Shown piece by piece: positions 8,936-17,974 of a DNA stretch of 64,000 nucleotides. The stretch is taken from positions 1,240,001-1,304,000 of the forward strand of contig NZ_CP022736.1 of the NCBI RefSeq assembly GCF_002257565.1, in the 5' to 3' direction. A program made the position numbers and the translations under genes. How positions within the stretch are numbered: the stretch's first letter is position 1; every line of letters starts with the position of its first letter. A model generated the notes under the pieces. That model made no database searches and was not told where the DNA came from. It was given only the letters and a program-made list of their open reading frames with translations. The DNA comes from Herbaspirillum sp. meg3 (lineage in GTDB: Bacteria > Pseudomonadota > Gammaproteobacteria > Burkholderiales > Burkholderiaceae_D).

Positions 8936-9961
8936 ATGCACGCAATGACCCGCCGCCGCTTCTTGCAAACCGCCTCCATCGCTTCGGCTGCTGCCGCGAC
9001 CGGGCTGTATGCAGTCCCTGCCAGCGCAGCCGCTGAGTTCACACTGAAGTACGCCAACAACTTGCCGATGACGCACCCCATGAACGTGCGCGCCAAGGAA
9101 ATGGCTGCCAAGATCGCCGCCGAATCCAAAGGCCGTGTCGACTTGCAGGTCTATCCCAACGGCCAGCTCGGTACCGACACCGACATGCTGTCGCAGGTGC
9201 GCGCCGGCGCCATCGACTTCTTCACCATCTCGCCGGAAGTGCTGGGCACGCTGGTGTCGGCCGGCCAGATCAGCGGCGTCGGTTTTGCCTTCAAGGACTA
9301 CAACCAGGTCTGGGCCGCGATGGACGGTGAGCTTGGCGCCTACGTGCGCAAGCAGATCGCCGCGACGACCTCGCTGTTCGCCTTTGAGCGCTGCTGGGAC
9401 AACGGTTATCGCCAGGTGACCACCAGCACGCGCCCGATCACCAAGCCGGAGGACTTCAAGGGCATGAAGCTGCGCGTGCCACCGAGCCCGCTGGCGACTT
9501 CGTTGTTCCGCGCGTTCGATGCGGCGCCGACCAGCATCAATTTCGCCGAGGTGTATTCGGCGCTGCAGACCAAGATCGCCGAAGGCCAGGAGAACCCGCT
9601 GGCGGTGATCTCCACCGTCAAGTTCTACGAGGTGCAGAAGTACTGTTCCATGACCAATCACGTGTGGAGCGGCTTCTGGTTCATGGGCAACAAGAAGTCG
9701 TTTGAAAAGATGCCGAAAGACCTGCAGGACATCGTCACGCGTAACGTCAACGAAGCCGGCATGAAGCAACGCGTCGACGTCAAGGCGCTCAACGAGTCGC
9801 TGGTCGCCGACATGAAGGGCAAGGGCATGCTGTTCAACGAGACCGATAACGAAGCTTTCCGTACCAAGCTGCGCGCTTCCGGCTTCTACACCGAGTGGCA
9901 CAAGAAGTTCGGCCCCGAGGCGTGGGCGCTGCTGGAAAAGTACACCGGGAAGCTCGCGTAA
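8936..9961 (+). CDS. TRAP transporter substrate-binding protein (DctP family)
   Basis: 341 residues. A twin-arginine-like signal (TRRRFLQTASIASAAAATGL, ending near ASA at about residue 32) exports it to the periplasm. The mature part has the DctP family features: FTLKYANNLPMTHPMN, YPNGQLGTDTDMLSQVRAG, and the substrate-carboxylate arginine region (FKGMKLRVPPSPL) near residues 178-190. TRAP binding proteins mostly take organic and sugar acids, which suits the downstream sugar-acid enzymes. AGGAGA precedes the ATG, and the stop abuts the permease start. Confidence 0.94.
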   Translation: MHAMTRRRFLQTASIASAAAATGLYAVPASAAAEFTLKYANNLPMTHPMNVRAKEMAAKIAAESKGRVDLQVYPNGQLGTDTDMLSQVRAGAIDFFTISPEVLGTLVSAGQISGVGFAFKDYNQVWAAMDGELGAYVRKQIAATTSLFAFERCWDNGYRQVTTSTRPITKPEDFKGMKLRVPPSPLATSLFRAFDAAPTSINFAEVYSALQTKIAEGQENPLAVISTVKFYEVQKYCSMTNHVWSGFWFMGNKKSFEKMPKDLQDIVTRNVNEAGMKQRVDVKALNESLVADMKGKGMLFNETDNEAFRTKLRASGFYTEWHKKFGPEAWALLEKYTGKLA

Positions 9962-11845
9962 ATGGAAGCTGCAATGAACTACGCCGCACGATTGCCGAGC
10001 AACCCGCTGGCGCGTCTGCTGGCGGGCGTCAATCGCGGCGTGATGCACGTTGTCGCCGCCGTTGCCGCAGCACTGGTGGTGGTGGAAACCGCGGTGCTGC
10101 TGGCCGGCGTGATCTATCGCTATGCATTGCACGATCCGCTGATCTGGTCCGATGAACTGGCTTCGACGCTGTTCATCTGGCTGTCGATGCTGGGTGCGGT
10201 GCTGGCCCTGGATCGTGGCGAACACATGCGCCTGACCGCCATCGTCAACCGGCTTTCGGACAAATGGCGTATCTGGTTTGAAACCGTGGCCGCATTGATC
10301 GTCTGTATCTTCGTGCTGATGATCATTCATCCTGCCGTCGATCATGCGTCGGAACAGATGGCGATCACGACACCGGCACTGGAAATTCCAGACGGCTTGC
10401 GTGCGGCGGCCTTGCCGGTCGGCGCGATCCTGATGTTCCTGGCGGCGATTGCACGCATGGCCAGTCGCTCCAGCGTCAGGCAGGTGCTTTCCGCCGTGGC
10501 GGTTGTTGCGGTGATCGGCGCTGTGCTGTGGATCGCCAAGCCTGCTTTGCTGGCAATGGGCAACTACAACCTGATCGTGTTCTTCGTCTTGCTGATCGGT
10601 GTCTGTGTGGCTGGCGGGATTCCGATTGCGTTTGCCTTCGGTACGGCCACCATGGCGTATCTGACGATTGCCACCGGCGCGCCGATGATGATTGTGGTGA
10701 GCCGCATGGACGAGGGCATGTCCAGCCTTATCCTGCTGTCGGTGCCATTGTTCGTCTTGCTCGGTTCCTTGCTGGAAATCAGCGGTCTCGCACGTACCTT
10801 GATTGATTTCATGGCGGCCTTGCTGGGTCACGTCCGAGGTGGTCTGCAATACGTCTTGCTGGGGGCAATGTTCCTCGTCTCCGGCATCTCCGGCTCCAAG
10901 GCGGCTGACATGGCGGCAATTGCCCCGGCGCTGTTCCCGGAAATGAAGAAGCGCGGTTCCAAGCCGGAAGAACTGGTGGCCTTGCTGTCGTCCTCCGGCG
11001 CCATGACCGAAACCATTCCACCTAGTCTGGTGCTGATCACCATCGGTGCGGTATGCAGCGTGTCGATCACGGCTTTGTTCATCGGCGGTTTGATGCCGGC
11101 GGTGATTGCGACGATTGCCATCGGCGTCATCTGCTGGTTCCGCGCCCGTCGTGAACCGATGCCGAATGTGAAGCGCGCCAGCATCGGCGTGATCGGTAAA
11201 ACCCTCATTGCGGCGATTCCTGCACTGGCCTTGCCGATGCTGATTCGCGTGGCGGTGATTGAAGGTGTGGCAACGGCAACCGAAGTGGCAACCATCGGTG
11301 TGGCCTACACGATCATTGTCGGTCTGATCATGCATGCCTTCATGAAGCACATCGACTTCAAACGCATCTATCCGATGCTGGTGGAAGCGGCGACCTTGTC
11401 GGGGGCCATTCTGCTGATCATCGGCATGGCGACCTCGATGGCGTGGGCACTGACGCAGTCGGGCTTCTCGGCCAAGCTGGTGGCGCTGATGCAAGGCGTA
11501 CCCGGTGGCGGGTTTGGTTTCCTGCTGATCACTATTGTGATCTTCATCGTGCTGGGCAGCATCCTGGAAGGCATCCCGGCGATTGTGCTGTTCGGGCCGC
11601 TGCTGTTTCCGGTGGCCCGTTCACTCGGCATCCATGACGTGCACTACGCGATGGTTGTGATTCTGGCGATGGGTATCGGCTTGTTTGCACCGCCGTTCGG
11701 CGTCGGCTTCTATGCCGCCTGCGCGATCGGCAAGGTATCGCCGGACAAGGTCTTCAACCGGGTCTGGAGTTATCTGGCGGCGCTCGTGGTGGCCTTGCTG
11801 GTGGTGGCTGCGGTGCCATGGATTTCCATCGGATTCCTGACATAA
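9962..11845 (+). CDS. Fused TRAP transporter permease (DctQ-DctM)
   Basis: 627 residues join the small DctQ and large DctM membrane subunits that are usually separate. The first about 200 residues carry the four-helix DctQ domain (YALHDPLIWSDELASTLFIW); the rest is DctM with many helices, including PLFVLLGSLLEISGLA, GISGSKAADMAAIAP and the C-terminal LFAPPFGVGFYAAC. Together with the binding protein this gives a complete sodium-driven importer in two genes. It starts immediately after the upstream stop; a second ATG four codons on is also possible. Confidence 0.93.
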   Translation: MEAAMNYAARLPSNPLARLLAGVNRGVMHVVAAVAAALVVVETAVLLAGVIYRYALHDPLIWSDELASTLFIWLSMLGAVLALDRGEHMRLTAIVNRLSDKWRIWFETVAALIVCIFVLMIIHPAVDHASEQMAITTPALEIPDGLRAAALPVGAILMFLAAIARMASRSSVRQVLSAVAVVAVIGAVLWIAKPALLAMGNYNLIVFFVLLIGVCVAGGIPIAFAFGTATMAYLTIATGAPMMIVVSRMDEGMSSLILLSVPLFVLLGSLLEISGLARTLIDFMAALLGHVRGGLQYVLLGAMFLVSGISGSKAADMAAIAPALFPEMKKRGSKPEELVALLSSSGAMTETIPPSLVLITIGAVCSVSITALFIGGLMPAVIATIAIGVICWFRARREPMPNVKRASIGVIGKTLIAAIPALALPMLIRVAVIEGVATATEVATIGVAYTIIVGLIMHAFMKHIDFKRIYPMLVEAATLSGAILLIIGMATSMAWALTQSGFSAKLVALMQGVPGGGFGFLLITIVIFIVLGSILEGIPAIVLFGPLLFPVARSLGIHDVHYAMVVILAMGIGLFAPPFGVGFYAACAIGKVSPDKVFNRVWSYLAALVVALLVVAAVPWISIGFLT

Positions 11846-11891
11846 AAATACTTTTACTACCGACTATTTAAACGAGACAAAGAGGTTAGCA

Positions 11892-12431
11892 ATGAGCCGT
11901 TTTCTGGGTGAGATCAAACAACTGGGCTACGTCGTCGAAGACATTCAGGCCGCAATGAAATACTGGAGCGAAGTGCTGGGCGTGGGCCCGTGGTACTACA
12001 TGGAGCGCGTGCCGCTGAAGAACTACCGCTACAAGGGCGAGCTGCAGGACATCCATTCCTCGGTGGCGCTGGCTAACTCGGGCAACGTGCAGGTGGAACT
12101 GATCCAGCAGCGCAATGATGCGCCGTCGATGTATCAGGACTTTCTCAAGGCAGGCCGTACCGGTTTGCAGCATCTGGCCTACTGGACCGAAGACTTCGAC
12201 AACGATCTCGCACGCCTGCTGGAAAAGGGCTGGAAGGTCGGCATGAGCGGTGAAGTCGGCGAGCGCGGTCGCTTCGTCTATTTCGAGACCGAATACCATC
12301 CCGGCACCGTCATTGAACTGTCTGAAATCGCCGGTCCCAAAGGCACCGTATTCCGCATCATTCGTGAATCAGCCGAGGGCTGGGACGGCAGCGACCCGGT
12401 GCGCACGTTTCCTGATCTGAGCAAGATGTGA
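11892..12431 (+). CDS. VOC (glyoxalase/bleomycin-resistance fold) family protein
   Basis: 179 residues. A vicinal-oxygen-chelate fold is suggested by the paired beta-alpha-beta modules: LGYVVEDIQAAMKYWSEVLGVGPW at the start and a second module from LQHLAYWTEDFDNDLARLLEKGW. Metal-ligand candidates are H180-like positions replaced here by a H in GLQHLAYW and the E of GTVIELSE. Family members include isomerases, epimerases, dioxygenases and lyases, so the reaction is unknown. A place inside the RuBisCO-like operon suggests it acts on a sugar-acid intermediate. A GAGGTTAGC ribosome site precedes the ATG. Confidence 0.8.
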   Translation: MSRFLGEIKQLGYVVEDIQAAMKYWSEVLGVGPWYYMERVPLKNYRYKGELQDIHSSVALANSGNVQVELIQQRNDAPSMYQDFLKAGRTGLQHLAYWTEDFDNDLARLLEKGWKVGMSGEVGERGRFVYFETEYHPGTVIELSEIAGPKGTVFRIIRESAEGWDGSDPVRTFPDLSKM

Positions 12432-13732
12432 TGGCGGAGATGATGGACAACAATCGTTTTTACGCAGATTACCTGATTGAGACTCCACTCGATCCGATGC
12501 AGGTCGCTGAGGTCATGGCAGGTGAACAATCCTGCGGCACTTTCGTCCGTGTGCAGGGCGAGACTGAGCAGCTGCGCGAACGCGCCCGCGCAGTGGTGGT
12601 ATCGGTAGAAGAGACCGAAAATGTCGCCATGCCGAGCCTGCCCAACGCTTGGCAGCAGCGCCAGAACATGCATGGTCCTTATCGTCGCGCCAAGGTGCGC
12701 ATCTCCTTCCCGATCGACAACGTCGGCGCCAACCTGCCGACGCTGGCGGCAACCGTTGCGGGCAATCTGTTCGATCTCGGGGAGGTAACGGGTTTGCGCC
12801 TGTTGTCGCTGTCGCTGCCGGAAAGCTATCGCCAACAGTTCGACATGCCGCGCCATGGCATCGCCGGCACGCGCAAGCTGGTGGGGCAGAGTCCATCCCA
12901 TCAGGCGCCTTTGCTGGGCACCATCATCAAGCCCAACGTCGGACTGAGCGCCGCGCAGACCGGCGAGCTGGTCACGCAGTTGTGCGAAGCCGGTGTGGAC
13001 TTCATCAAGGACGATGAAGTGTGCGCCAATCCGGCTCATGCGCCGCTGGAAGAACGCGTGCGCGAAGTCATGAAGCGCGTGCGGGCCTATCAGGACAAAT
13101 CAGGCCGCCGCGTGATGGTGGCCTTCAATATCACCGACGAACTCGACGCCATGCGCCGCCATGCGGAACTGGTCGAGCGCGAAGGTGGCAGCTGCATCAT
13201 GGTCGGTCTCAACTGGTGCGGTTTCTCGGCGCTGCAAAGCCTGCGTCGCAGCAGCGGCCTCGCCATCCACGGCCATCGCAACGGCTTCGGCATGATGTCG
13301 CGCCAGCCGGTGCTGGGTATGTCTTTCTCCGCGTATCAAAGCCTTTGGCGCTTGAGCGGCGTCGATCATCTGCACGTGCATGGACTGGACGGAAAATTCT
13401 CCGAATTCAATGACGAGGTGGTGCAATCGGCACGCGATTGTCTTACCCCCATGAGCGGTGGAGAAAATGGCGGTGATGAGGTGATGCCGGTATTTTCATC
13501 GGGCCAATGGGCGGGCACCGTGCCGGCGACCTTCGATGCGGTCAAGAGCACTGATGTCATCTTCTTGTCCGGTGGCGGCATTCTCGCGCATCCGGATGGC
13601 GCCAGCGCTGGTGTTGCCAGTTTGCGGCAGGCGTGGGAAGCGGCGCGCGACGGCGTCAGTCTGCAGGAACGTGCACGTCATGCACCGGAGCTGCAACGCG
13701 CGCTGGATTTTTTTGGTCCTCGCCTGAAGTGA
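12431..13732 (+). CDS. RuBisCO-like protein (form IV), possible 3-oxo-isoapionate-4-phosphate decarboxylase
   Basis: 433 residues with the RuBisCO large-subunit fold. Catalytic counterparts are visible: K167 (GTIIKPNVGLS), the carbamate lysine and metal acids K193/D195/E196 (DFIKDDE), histidines near 280 and 317, loop-6 lysine K322 (HGLDGKF), and phosphate-binding glycines in SSGQW and LSGGGI. The second lysine of the KPK motif is Asn here. The following gene is a DUF1537 kinase; such pairs are known from D-apionate catabolism (OiaX/OiaK), so that role is likely but not proven. The ATG overlaps the VOC stop by one base; GTG 12428 is an alternative. Confidence 0.85.
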   Translation: MAEMMDNNRFYADYLIETPLDPMQVAEVMAGEQSCGTFVRVQGETEQLRERARAVVVSVEETENVAMPSLPNAWQQRQNMHGPYRRAKVRISFPIDNVGANLPTLAATVAGNLFDLGEVTGLRLLSLSLPESYRQQFDMPRHGIAGTRKLVGQSPSHQAPLLGTIIKPNVGLSAAQTGELVTQLCEAGVDFIKDDEVCANPAHAPLEERVREVMKRVRAYQDKSGRRVMVAFNITDELDAMRRHAELVEREGGSCIMVGLNWCGFSALQSLRRSSGLAIHGHRNGFGMMSRQPVLGMSFSAYQSLWRLSGVDHLHVHGLDGKFSEFNDEVVQSARDCLTPMSGGENGGDEVMPVFSSGQWAGTVPATFDAVKSTDVIFLSGGGILAHPDGASAGVASLRQAWEAARDGVSLQERARHAPELQRALDFFGPRLK

Positions 13733-13754
13733 TCATGAAAGTGAAAGCGTTCAA

Positions 13755-15080
13755 GTGACCGAAACAATCCACTCACCCAGGATCTGCTTTTACGGCGACG
13801 ATTTCACCGGCGCGACCGATACGCTGGCGACGGCAACGGAAGCAGGTTTGCGCAGCCTGCTATTCCTGGGTATTCCCGACCAGCAGCAATTACAAGCCGC
13901 GGGGGAGCTCGACTGCCTCGGCATTGCCGGCGCGGCGCGCTCGATGGCGCCTGCGGCGATGACAGCGGAACTGGAACCGGTGGCGCGATTCTTCTCCACG
14001 CTGCAAGCGCCGGTGACGCACTACAAGATCTGTTCGACCTTTGACAGTGCACCGCACGTCGGCAACATCGGCGTGGCCTTGTCGGTATGGCGGCGCCATA
14101 TTCCCAATGACTTTGTCCCTATCGTCGGCGGCCAGCCGAATTTGCAGCGTTACTGCATCTTCAGCAATCTGTACGCGGCGGTGAACGCAGGAGGAGAAGT
14201 ATTCCGCATTGACCGGCATCAGACCATGCGCAATCATCCTGTCACGCCGATGCGTGAAGCGAACATGTGCCTGCACTTGCAGGCGCAGCAGATGACGGTG
14301 GCGGCAGTGCATTTCCCCGCCTACGATCATGGCGCCGAGCGGCTGGATGCAGAGATCGAAACATTGCTTGGCGACGCGCCGGATGCGGTCTTGTTCGATG
14401 TAACGGAGGCGACGGATCTGCCGGTGATCGGGGCACAGATCTGGCGACGCGCGCAGCGTCAGCGCTTGCTGGCAATGGGCGCCAGCAGCGTGGTACAGGC
14501 TTTGTGTCGCTATTGGCAAGAGGCGGAAGAGCTGGAGTGCAATGCGGAACCCATAACTCCTCGCATTGCGCGTGCCGACGGTCCGGTATTCGTCCTTGCC
14601 GGCAGTCTGTCGCCGGTGACGGCGCAGCAGGTCAGGGCGGCCGTGTCGTTTGAACGTGTCCAACTGGATGCGCGGCGGCTGGTGGACGGCGACGACGACT
14701 ATGTAGCGGCCATGCTCACACAGGTTGCTCGATTATTGCAGGACGGCCGGCATGTACTGGCGTGTACGGCGGATGGCATGCCGATCACCGGCGATCATGT
14801 GACCTATCGGCTGGCGCAGGCCTGCGGAGATTTCCTGAAACGCCTGCTGCCGCTGACGACCGTGCGCCGCATCGGCGTTGCCGGCGGCGATACCTCAAGC
14901 CACGCATTGAAGGCGCTCGATATCTGGGGATTGTCTTATCTCGGCAAGTTGTCGGCAGGCGTGGCGCTATGCCGCGCACATGCCGACGGTGCGAAAGAGA
15001 ATGGTCTGGAGCTGATGCTCAAAGGCGGCCAGATGGGCGGTGAAGATTTGTTTGAAACATTGGTGCATGGCACGGCATGA
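13755..15080 (+). CDS. DUF1537 four-carbon acid sugar kinase family protein (OiaK-like)
   Basis: 441 residues, the usual DUF1537 length. The N-terminal sugar-binding domain starts with CFYGDDFTGATDTLATA, the family signature with the acid pair for substrate phosphorylation; KICSTFDSAPHVGNIG is the next conserved block. The C-terminal ATP-binding domain contains LAGSLSPVTAQQV and IGVAGGDTSSHALKAL. It probably phosphorylates the sugar acid that the RuBisCO-like enzyme then cleaves. The start is GTG with a weak ribosome site; no in-frame ATG fits upstream. The stop lies 5 bases from the end of the convergent AidB-like gene. Confidence 0.88.
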   Translation: MTETIHSPRICFYGDDFTGATDTLATATEAGLRSLLFLGIPDQQQLQAAGELDCLGIAGAARSMAPAAMTAELEPVARFFSTLQAPVTHYKICSTFDSAPHVGNIGVALSVWRRHIPNDFVPIVGGQPNLQRYCIFSNLYAAVNAGGEVFRIDRHQTMRNHPVTPMREANMCLHLQAQQMTVAAVHFPAYDHGAERLDAEIETLLGDAPDAVLFDVTEATDLPVIGAQIWRRAQRQRLLAMGASSVVQALCRYWQEAEELECNAEPITPRIARADGPVFVLAGSLSPVTAQQVRAAVSFERVQLDARRLVDGDDDYVAAMLTQVARLLQDGRHVLACTADGMPITGDHVTYRLAQACGDFLKRLLPLTTVRRIGVAGGDTSSHALKALDIWGLSYLGKLSAGVALCRAHADGAKENGLELMLKGGQMGGEDLFETLVHGTA

Positions 15081-15085
15081 AGCGT

Positions 15086-16747
15086 TCATGATGGCCATGC
15101 ACGCTCCAGGATGGCCCGCTGCAATGACGCGGCATCCGTCGTGCCGGCAGACAGCGTGCCGTAAACACGGCCGTTGGCGGCGTCGCTGCGGCTGAGTACA
15201 AAAGCCTCCGCCATCGCTGTGGGCGCATGCTGCAACATCAAGGCGCTCTGCACCGTCAGGATCAGTTGCTGCACCAGGCGGCGTGCCAGCATCTCGCGCT
15301 GATCCGGCGGCGTGGTCAGCAGTTGTTTTAACGCATCCAGCGATGCCTGCAAGACATGATGGCCATCGGCGACTTGCTGCAATTCTTCCAGCAGCAAGAT
15401 GCAGCCTTCCGGTTCGCGCTCCATGGCGCGCAACACGTCGAGGCACATCACATTGCCCGAGCCTTCCCAGATTGAATTCACGGGCGCTTCGCGATACATG
15501 CGCGCCATCGGCGCTGTTTCGACGTAGCCGTTGCCGCCCCAGACTTCCATGCATTCGCCGGTAAATTCCAGCGCGCGCTTGCAGATCCAGAATTTGGCGG
15601 CGGGGGTAACGATGCGTCGCCATGCGCGCTGCAGCGGATCGTTGGGCGATTCGAAGGCGCGCGCCAGACGCAGCATCAGCAGCGTCGCCGCTTCGCTTTC
15701 CAGCGCCAGATCGGACAGCACGTTGCGCATCAAGGCTTGCTCCGCCAATTGCTTGCCGAAGGCGCTGCGATGACGCGCGTGGTGGATCGCCTGGATCAGC
15801 GCATAGCGCATCATCCCGGCGCTGCCGATCACGCAGTCCAGGCGCGTGTGGTTGGCCATTTCGATGATGGTGGGAATGCCGCGTCCTTCATCGCCGACCA
15901 TGACGCCGTAGGCATCGTCGAACTCCACCTCGCTGCTGGAGTTGGAACGGTTGCCCAGCTTGTCCTTGAGGCGCTGGATCAGCACACCGTTCTTCTGTCC
16001 GTCGGGACGCCAGCGCGGTACGAAGAAGCACGACAGGCCGTTGTCGGTACGCGCCAGCACCATGTGCGCATCGGACATCGGTGCCGAGAAAAACCATTTG
16101 TGGCCGATCAGCGTATAAGCCGCGCCACGTCCGCTGCCATTGAGCGGGCGTGCGACGGTGGTATTGCTGCGCACGTCGGAGCCGCCTTGTTTTTCGGTCA
16201 TGCCCATGCCGATCAGCATCGAGCGCTTTTGCTCCAGCGGCAGATCGCGAGGATCGTGTTCGCGTGAAAATAATTTGTCGCGCACCATCGGGAACAGCGC
16301 ATCTTCATGGCGCAATACCGGTAGCGAAGCAAAGGTCATGGTGGTCGGGCAGAGCGATCCCGCTTCCACCTGTGCATGCAGGAAGTAGCCCGCAGCGCGA
16401 GCCACATGCGCGCCCGGCATGCCTTCATGGGCGGGCATCCACGGCAGTGCGTGCAGGGCTTCGCGGCGCAGCAGCGCCAGCAGTGCATGCCAGCTGGGAT
16501 GGAAGTCGACCCGGTCGATACGGTTGCCGAAGCGGTCGTGGGTTTGCAGTTCGGGGGTGTGGCGATTGGCCAGTTCGGCCAGTTGCAGCACATCGGCGCT
16601 GCCGAGCTCGGCGCCGTAATTGGAAAGCGGCGCGGCATGCCAGCCGGCCTGTTCGCGCTGCACGCCTTCGCTCAGGGCCAGATCAGTGCTGTACAGATTG
16701 ACATCTTTCAGCTCGGGAACCTGGTTGGTGACTTCATGCGTTTTCAT
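15086..16747 (-). CDS. AidB-like acyl-CoA dehydrogenase
   Basis: 553 residues, close to E. coli AidB. Acyl-CoA dehydrogenase blocks are clear: GMGMTEKQGGSDVRSNTT (flavin-binding loop), GHKWFFSAPMSDAHMVLART, and REAPVNSIWEGSGNVMCLDV in the C-terminal helical part. AidB-type enzymes bind FAD and DNA and are linked to the alkylation response, with weak isovaleryl-CoA activity. The open frame extends 45 codons further upstream, but the chosen ATG has AGGAGCTGCA before it. It stands alone, with CysM divergent on the other side. Confidence 0.9.
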   Translation of the reverse strand: MKTHEVTNQVPELKDVNLYSTDLALSEGVQREQAGWHAAPLSNYGAELGSADVLQLAELANRHTPELQTHDRFGNRIDRVDFHPSWHALLALLRREALHALPWMPAHEGMPGAHVARAAGYFLHAQVEAGSLCPTTMTFASLPVLRHEDALFPMVRDKLFSREHDPRDLPLEQKRSMLIGMGMTEKQGGSDVRSNTTVARPLNGSGRGAAYTLIGHKWFFSAPMSDAHMVLARTDNGLSCFFVPRWRPDGQKNGVLIQRLKDKLGNRSNSSSEVEFDDAYGVMVGDEGRGIPTIIEMANHTRLDCVIGSAGMMRYALIQAIHHARHRSAFGKQLAEQALMRNVLSDLALESEAATLLMLRLARAFESPNDPLQRAWRRIVTPAAKFWICKRALEFTGECMEVWGGNGYVETAPMARMYREAPVNSIWEGSGNVMCLDVLRAMEREPEGCILLLEELQQVADGHHVLQASLDALKQLLTTPPDQREMLARRLVQQLILTVQSALMLQHAPTAMAEAFVLSRSDAANGRVYGTLSAGTTDAASLQRAILERAWPS

Positions 16748-16986
16748 TGCAGCTCCTGGACGTGGACGGGCGGAGAGAGTGAAGCGAGCTAAGGCGCAGC
16801 GCAGACGGCAGCGCGGACAGTGTAAGGCATTCACCGCCGGAAGAGAGCGGGACAGCACAAGCGCCTTGCAATTCCTGCGCATTAGGTGAATTTGCTATAA
16901 CTATATAAGTATCTTGTCGCTAAGGCCGTCCTGCACATGACAAAGACTCATATTAAAATGAGGCTTCTGAAAGGACTCCTCCTACC

Positions 16987-17889
16987 ATGCCTTACCTGAC
17001 CATCGAAGATACCATCGGCAATACGCCCTTGATTCAATTGCAACGTATCGGCGGCGAAGACGTCGCTCGACGCAACAACATCATCCTCGGCAAGATGGAG
17101 GGCAACAACCCCGCCGGTTCGGTCAAGGACCGCGCCGCGCTGTCGATGATCCGCCGTGCTGAAGAGCGCGGCCAGATCAAGCCGGGTGATACCCTGATCG
17201 AAGCCACCAGCGGCAATACAGGCATTGCGTTGGCCATGGTTGCGGCAATGCGCGGTTACAAGATGGTCTTGCTGATGCCGGAAAACCTCAGCGAAGAGCG
17301 CCGTCAAAGCATGGCCGCCTATGGAGCTAAGATCGTTCTCACGCCCAAGAGCGGCGGTATGGAATACGCGCGCGACCTGGCTGAACAAATGCAGAAGGAA
17401 GGCCAGGGCCTGATCCTGGATCAGTTCGCCAACGCCGATAATCCTCAGGCGCACTATGAGACGACCGGCCCCGAGCTGTGGCGCGACACCGAAGGCCGCA
17501 TCACCCATTTCGTCAGCGCCATGGGCACTACGGGCACCATCATGGGTGTGTCGCGCTATCTGAAAGAGCAAAACCCGGAGATCCAGATCATTGGTGCTCA
17601 ACCGGAAGAAGGTTCGTCAATCCCGGGCATCCGCAAATGGCCTGAAGCCTATCTGCCGAAGATCTATGAAAAGCCGCGTGTCGATCAGCTCGAATACGTC
17701 AGCCAGGCCGCAGCCGAAAACATGGCGCGCAAGCTGGCGATGGTCGAAGGCTTGTTCTGCGGCATCTCCGCAGCAGGCGCCTGTGAAGTGGCATTACGCA
17801 TCGCGCAGCAGGTGGAAAATGCAACGATCGTGTTCGTCGTCTGTGATCGCGGCGACCGCTATCTCTCCACGGGCGTGTTCCCGGCGTAA
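16987..17889 (+). CDS. cysM: Cysteine synthase B (O-acetylserine sulfhydrylase)
   Basis: 300 residues, CysM length. The PLP lysine is K47 in NPAGSVKDR; EATSGNTGIALAMVAA binds the substrate carboxylate; a glycine-rich loop in AMGTTGTIMGVSRYL binds the PLP phosphate. The short form and the KWPEAYLP region fit CysM rather than CysK. It makes cysteine (or S-sulfocysteine from thiosulfate) in the cytoplasm. The 107 bases upstream hold an AT-rich run (CTATAACTATATAAG) that may be promoter sequence. A strong bidirectional terminator follows 55 bases after the stop. Confidence 0.95.
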   Translation: MPYLTIEDTIGNTPLIQLQRIGGEDVARRNNIILGKMEGNNPAGSVKDRAALSMIRRAEERGQIKPGDTLIEATSGNTGIALAMVAAMRGYKMVLLMPENLSEERRQSMAAYGAKIVLTPKSGGMEYARDLAEQMQKEGQGLILDQFANADNPQAHYETTGPELWRDTEGRITHFVSAMGTTGTIMGVSRYLKEQNPEIQIIGAQPEEGSSIPGIRKWPEAYLPKIYEKPRVDQLEYVSQAAAENMARKLAMVEGLFCGISAAGACEVALRIAQQVENATIVFVVCDRGDRYLSTGVFPA

Positions 17890-17944
17890 GTTCAGAAGAG
17901 AAGTGATGACCAAGTGGTGAATGCATTCATGTGTTCGCCACAAT

Positions 17945-17974
17945 AAAAAACGGAGCCAGAGGCTCCGTTTTTTT
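17945..17974. terminator. Bidirectional intrinsic terminator
   Basis: AAAAAACGGAGCC - AGA - GGCTCCGTTTTTTT: a GC-rich stem with a 3-base loop, A-run on one side and T-run on the other, so it works in both directions. It ends cysM on the plus strand and the small HTH gene on the minus strand, whose stop codon lies within it. Confidence 0.92.

Noticed and set aside
8900..11494. 864-codon open frame antisense to the TRAP genes
   Set aside because: Low-complexity His/Arg/Gln product with no family features; the plus strand is the real TRAP operon.
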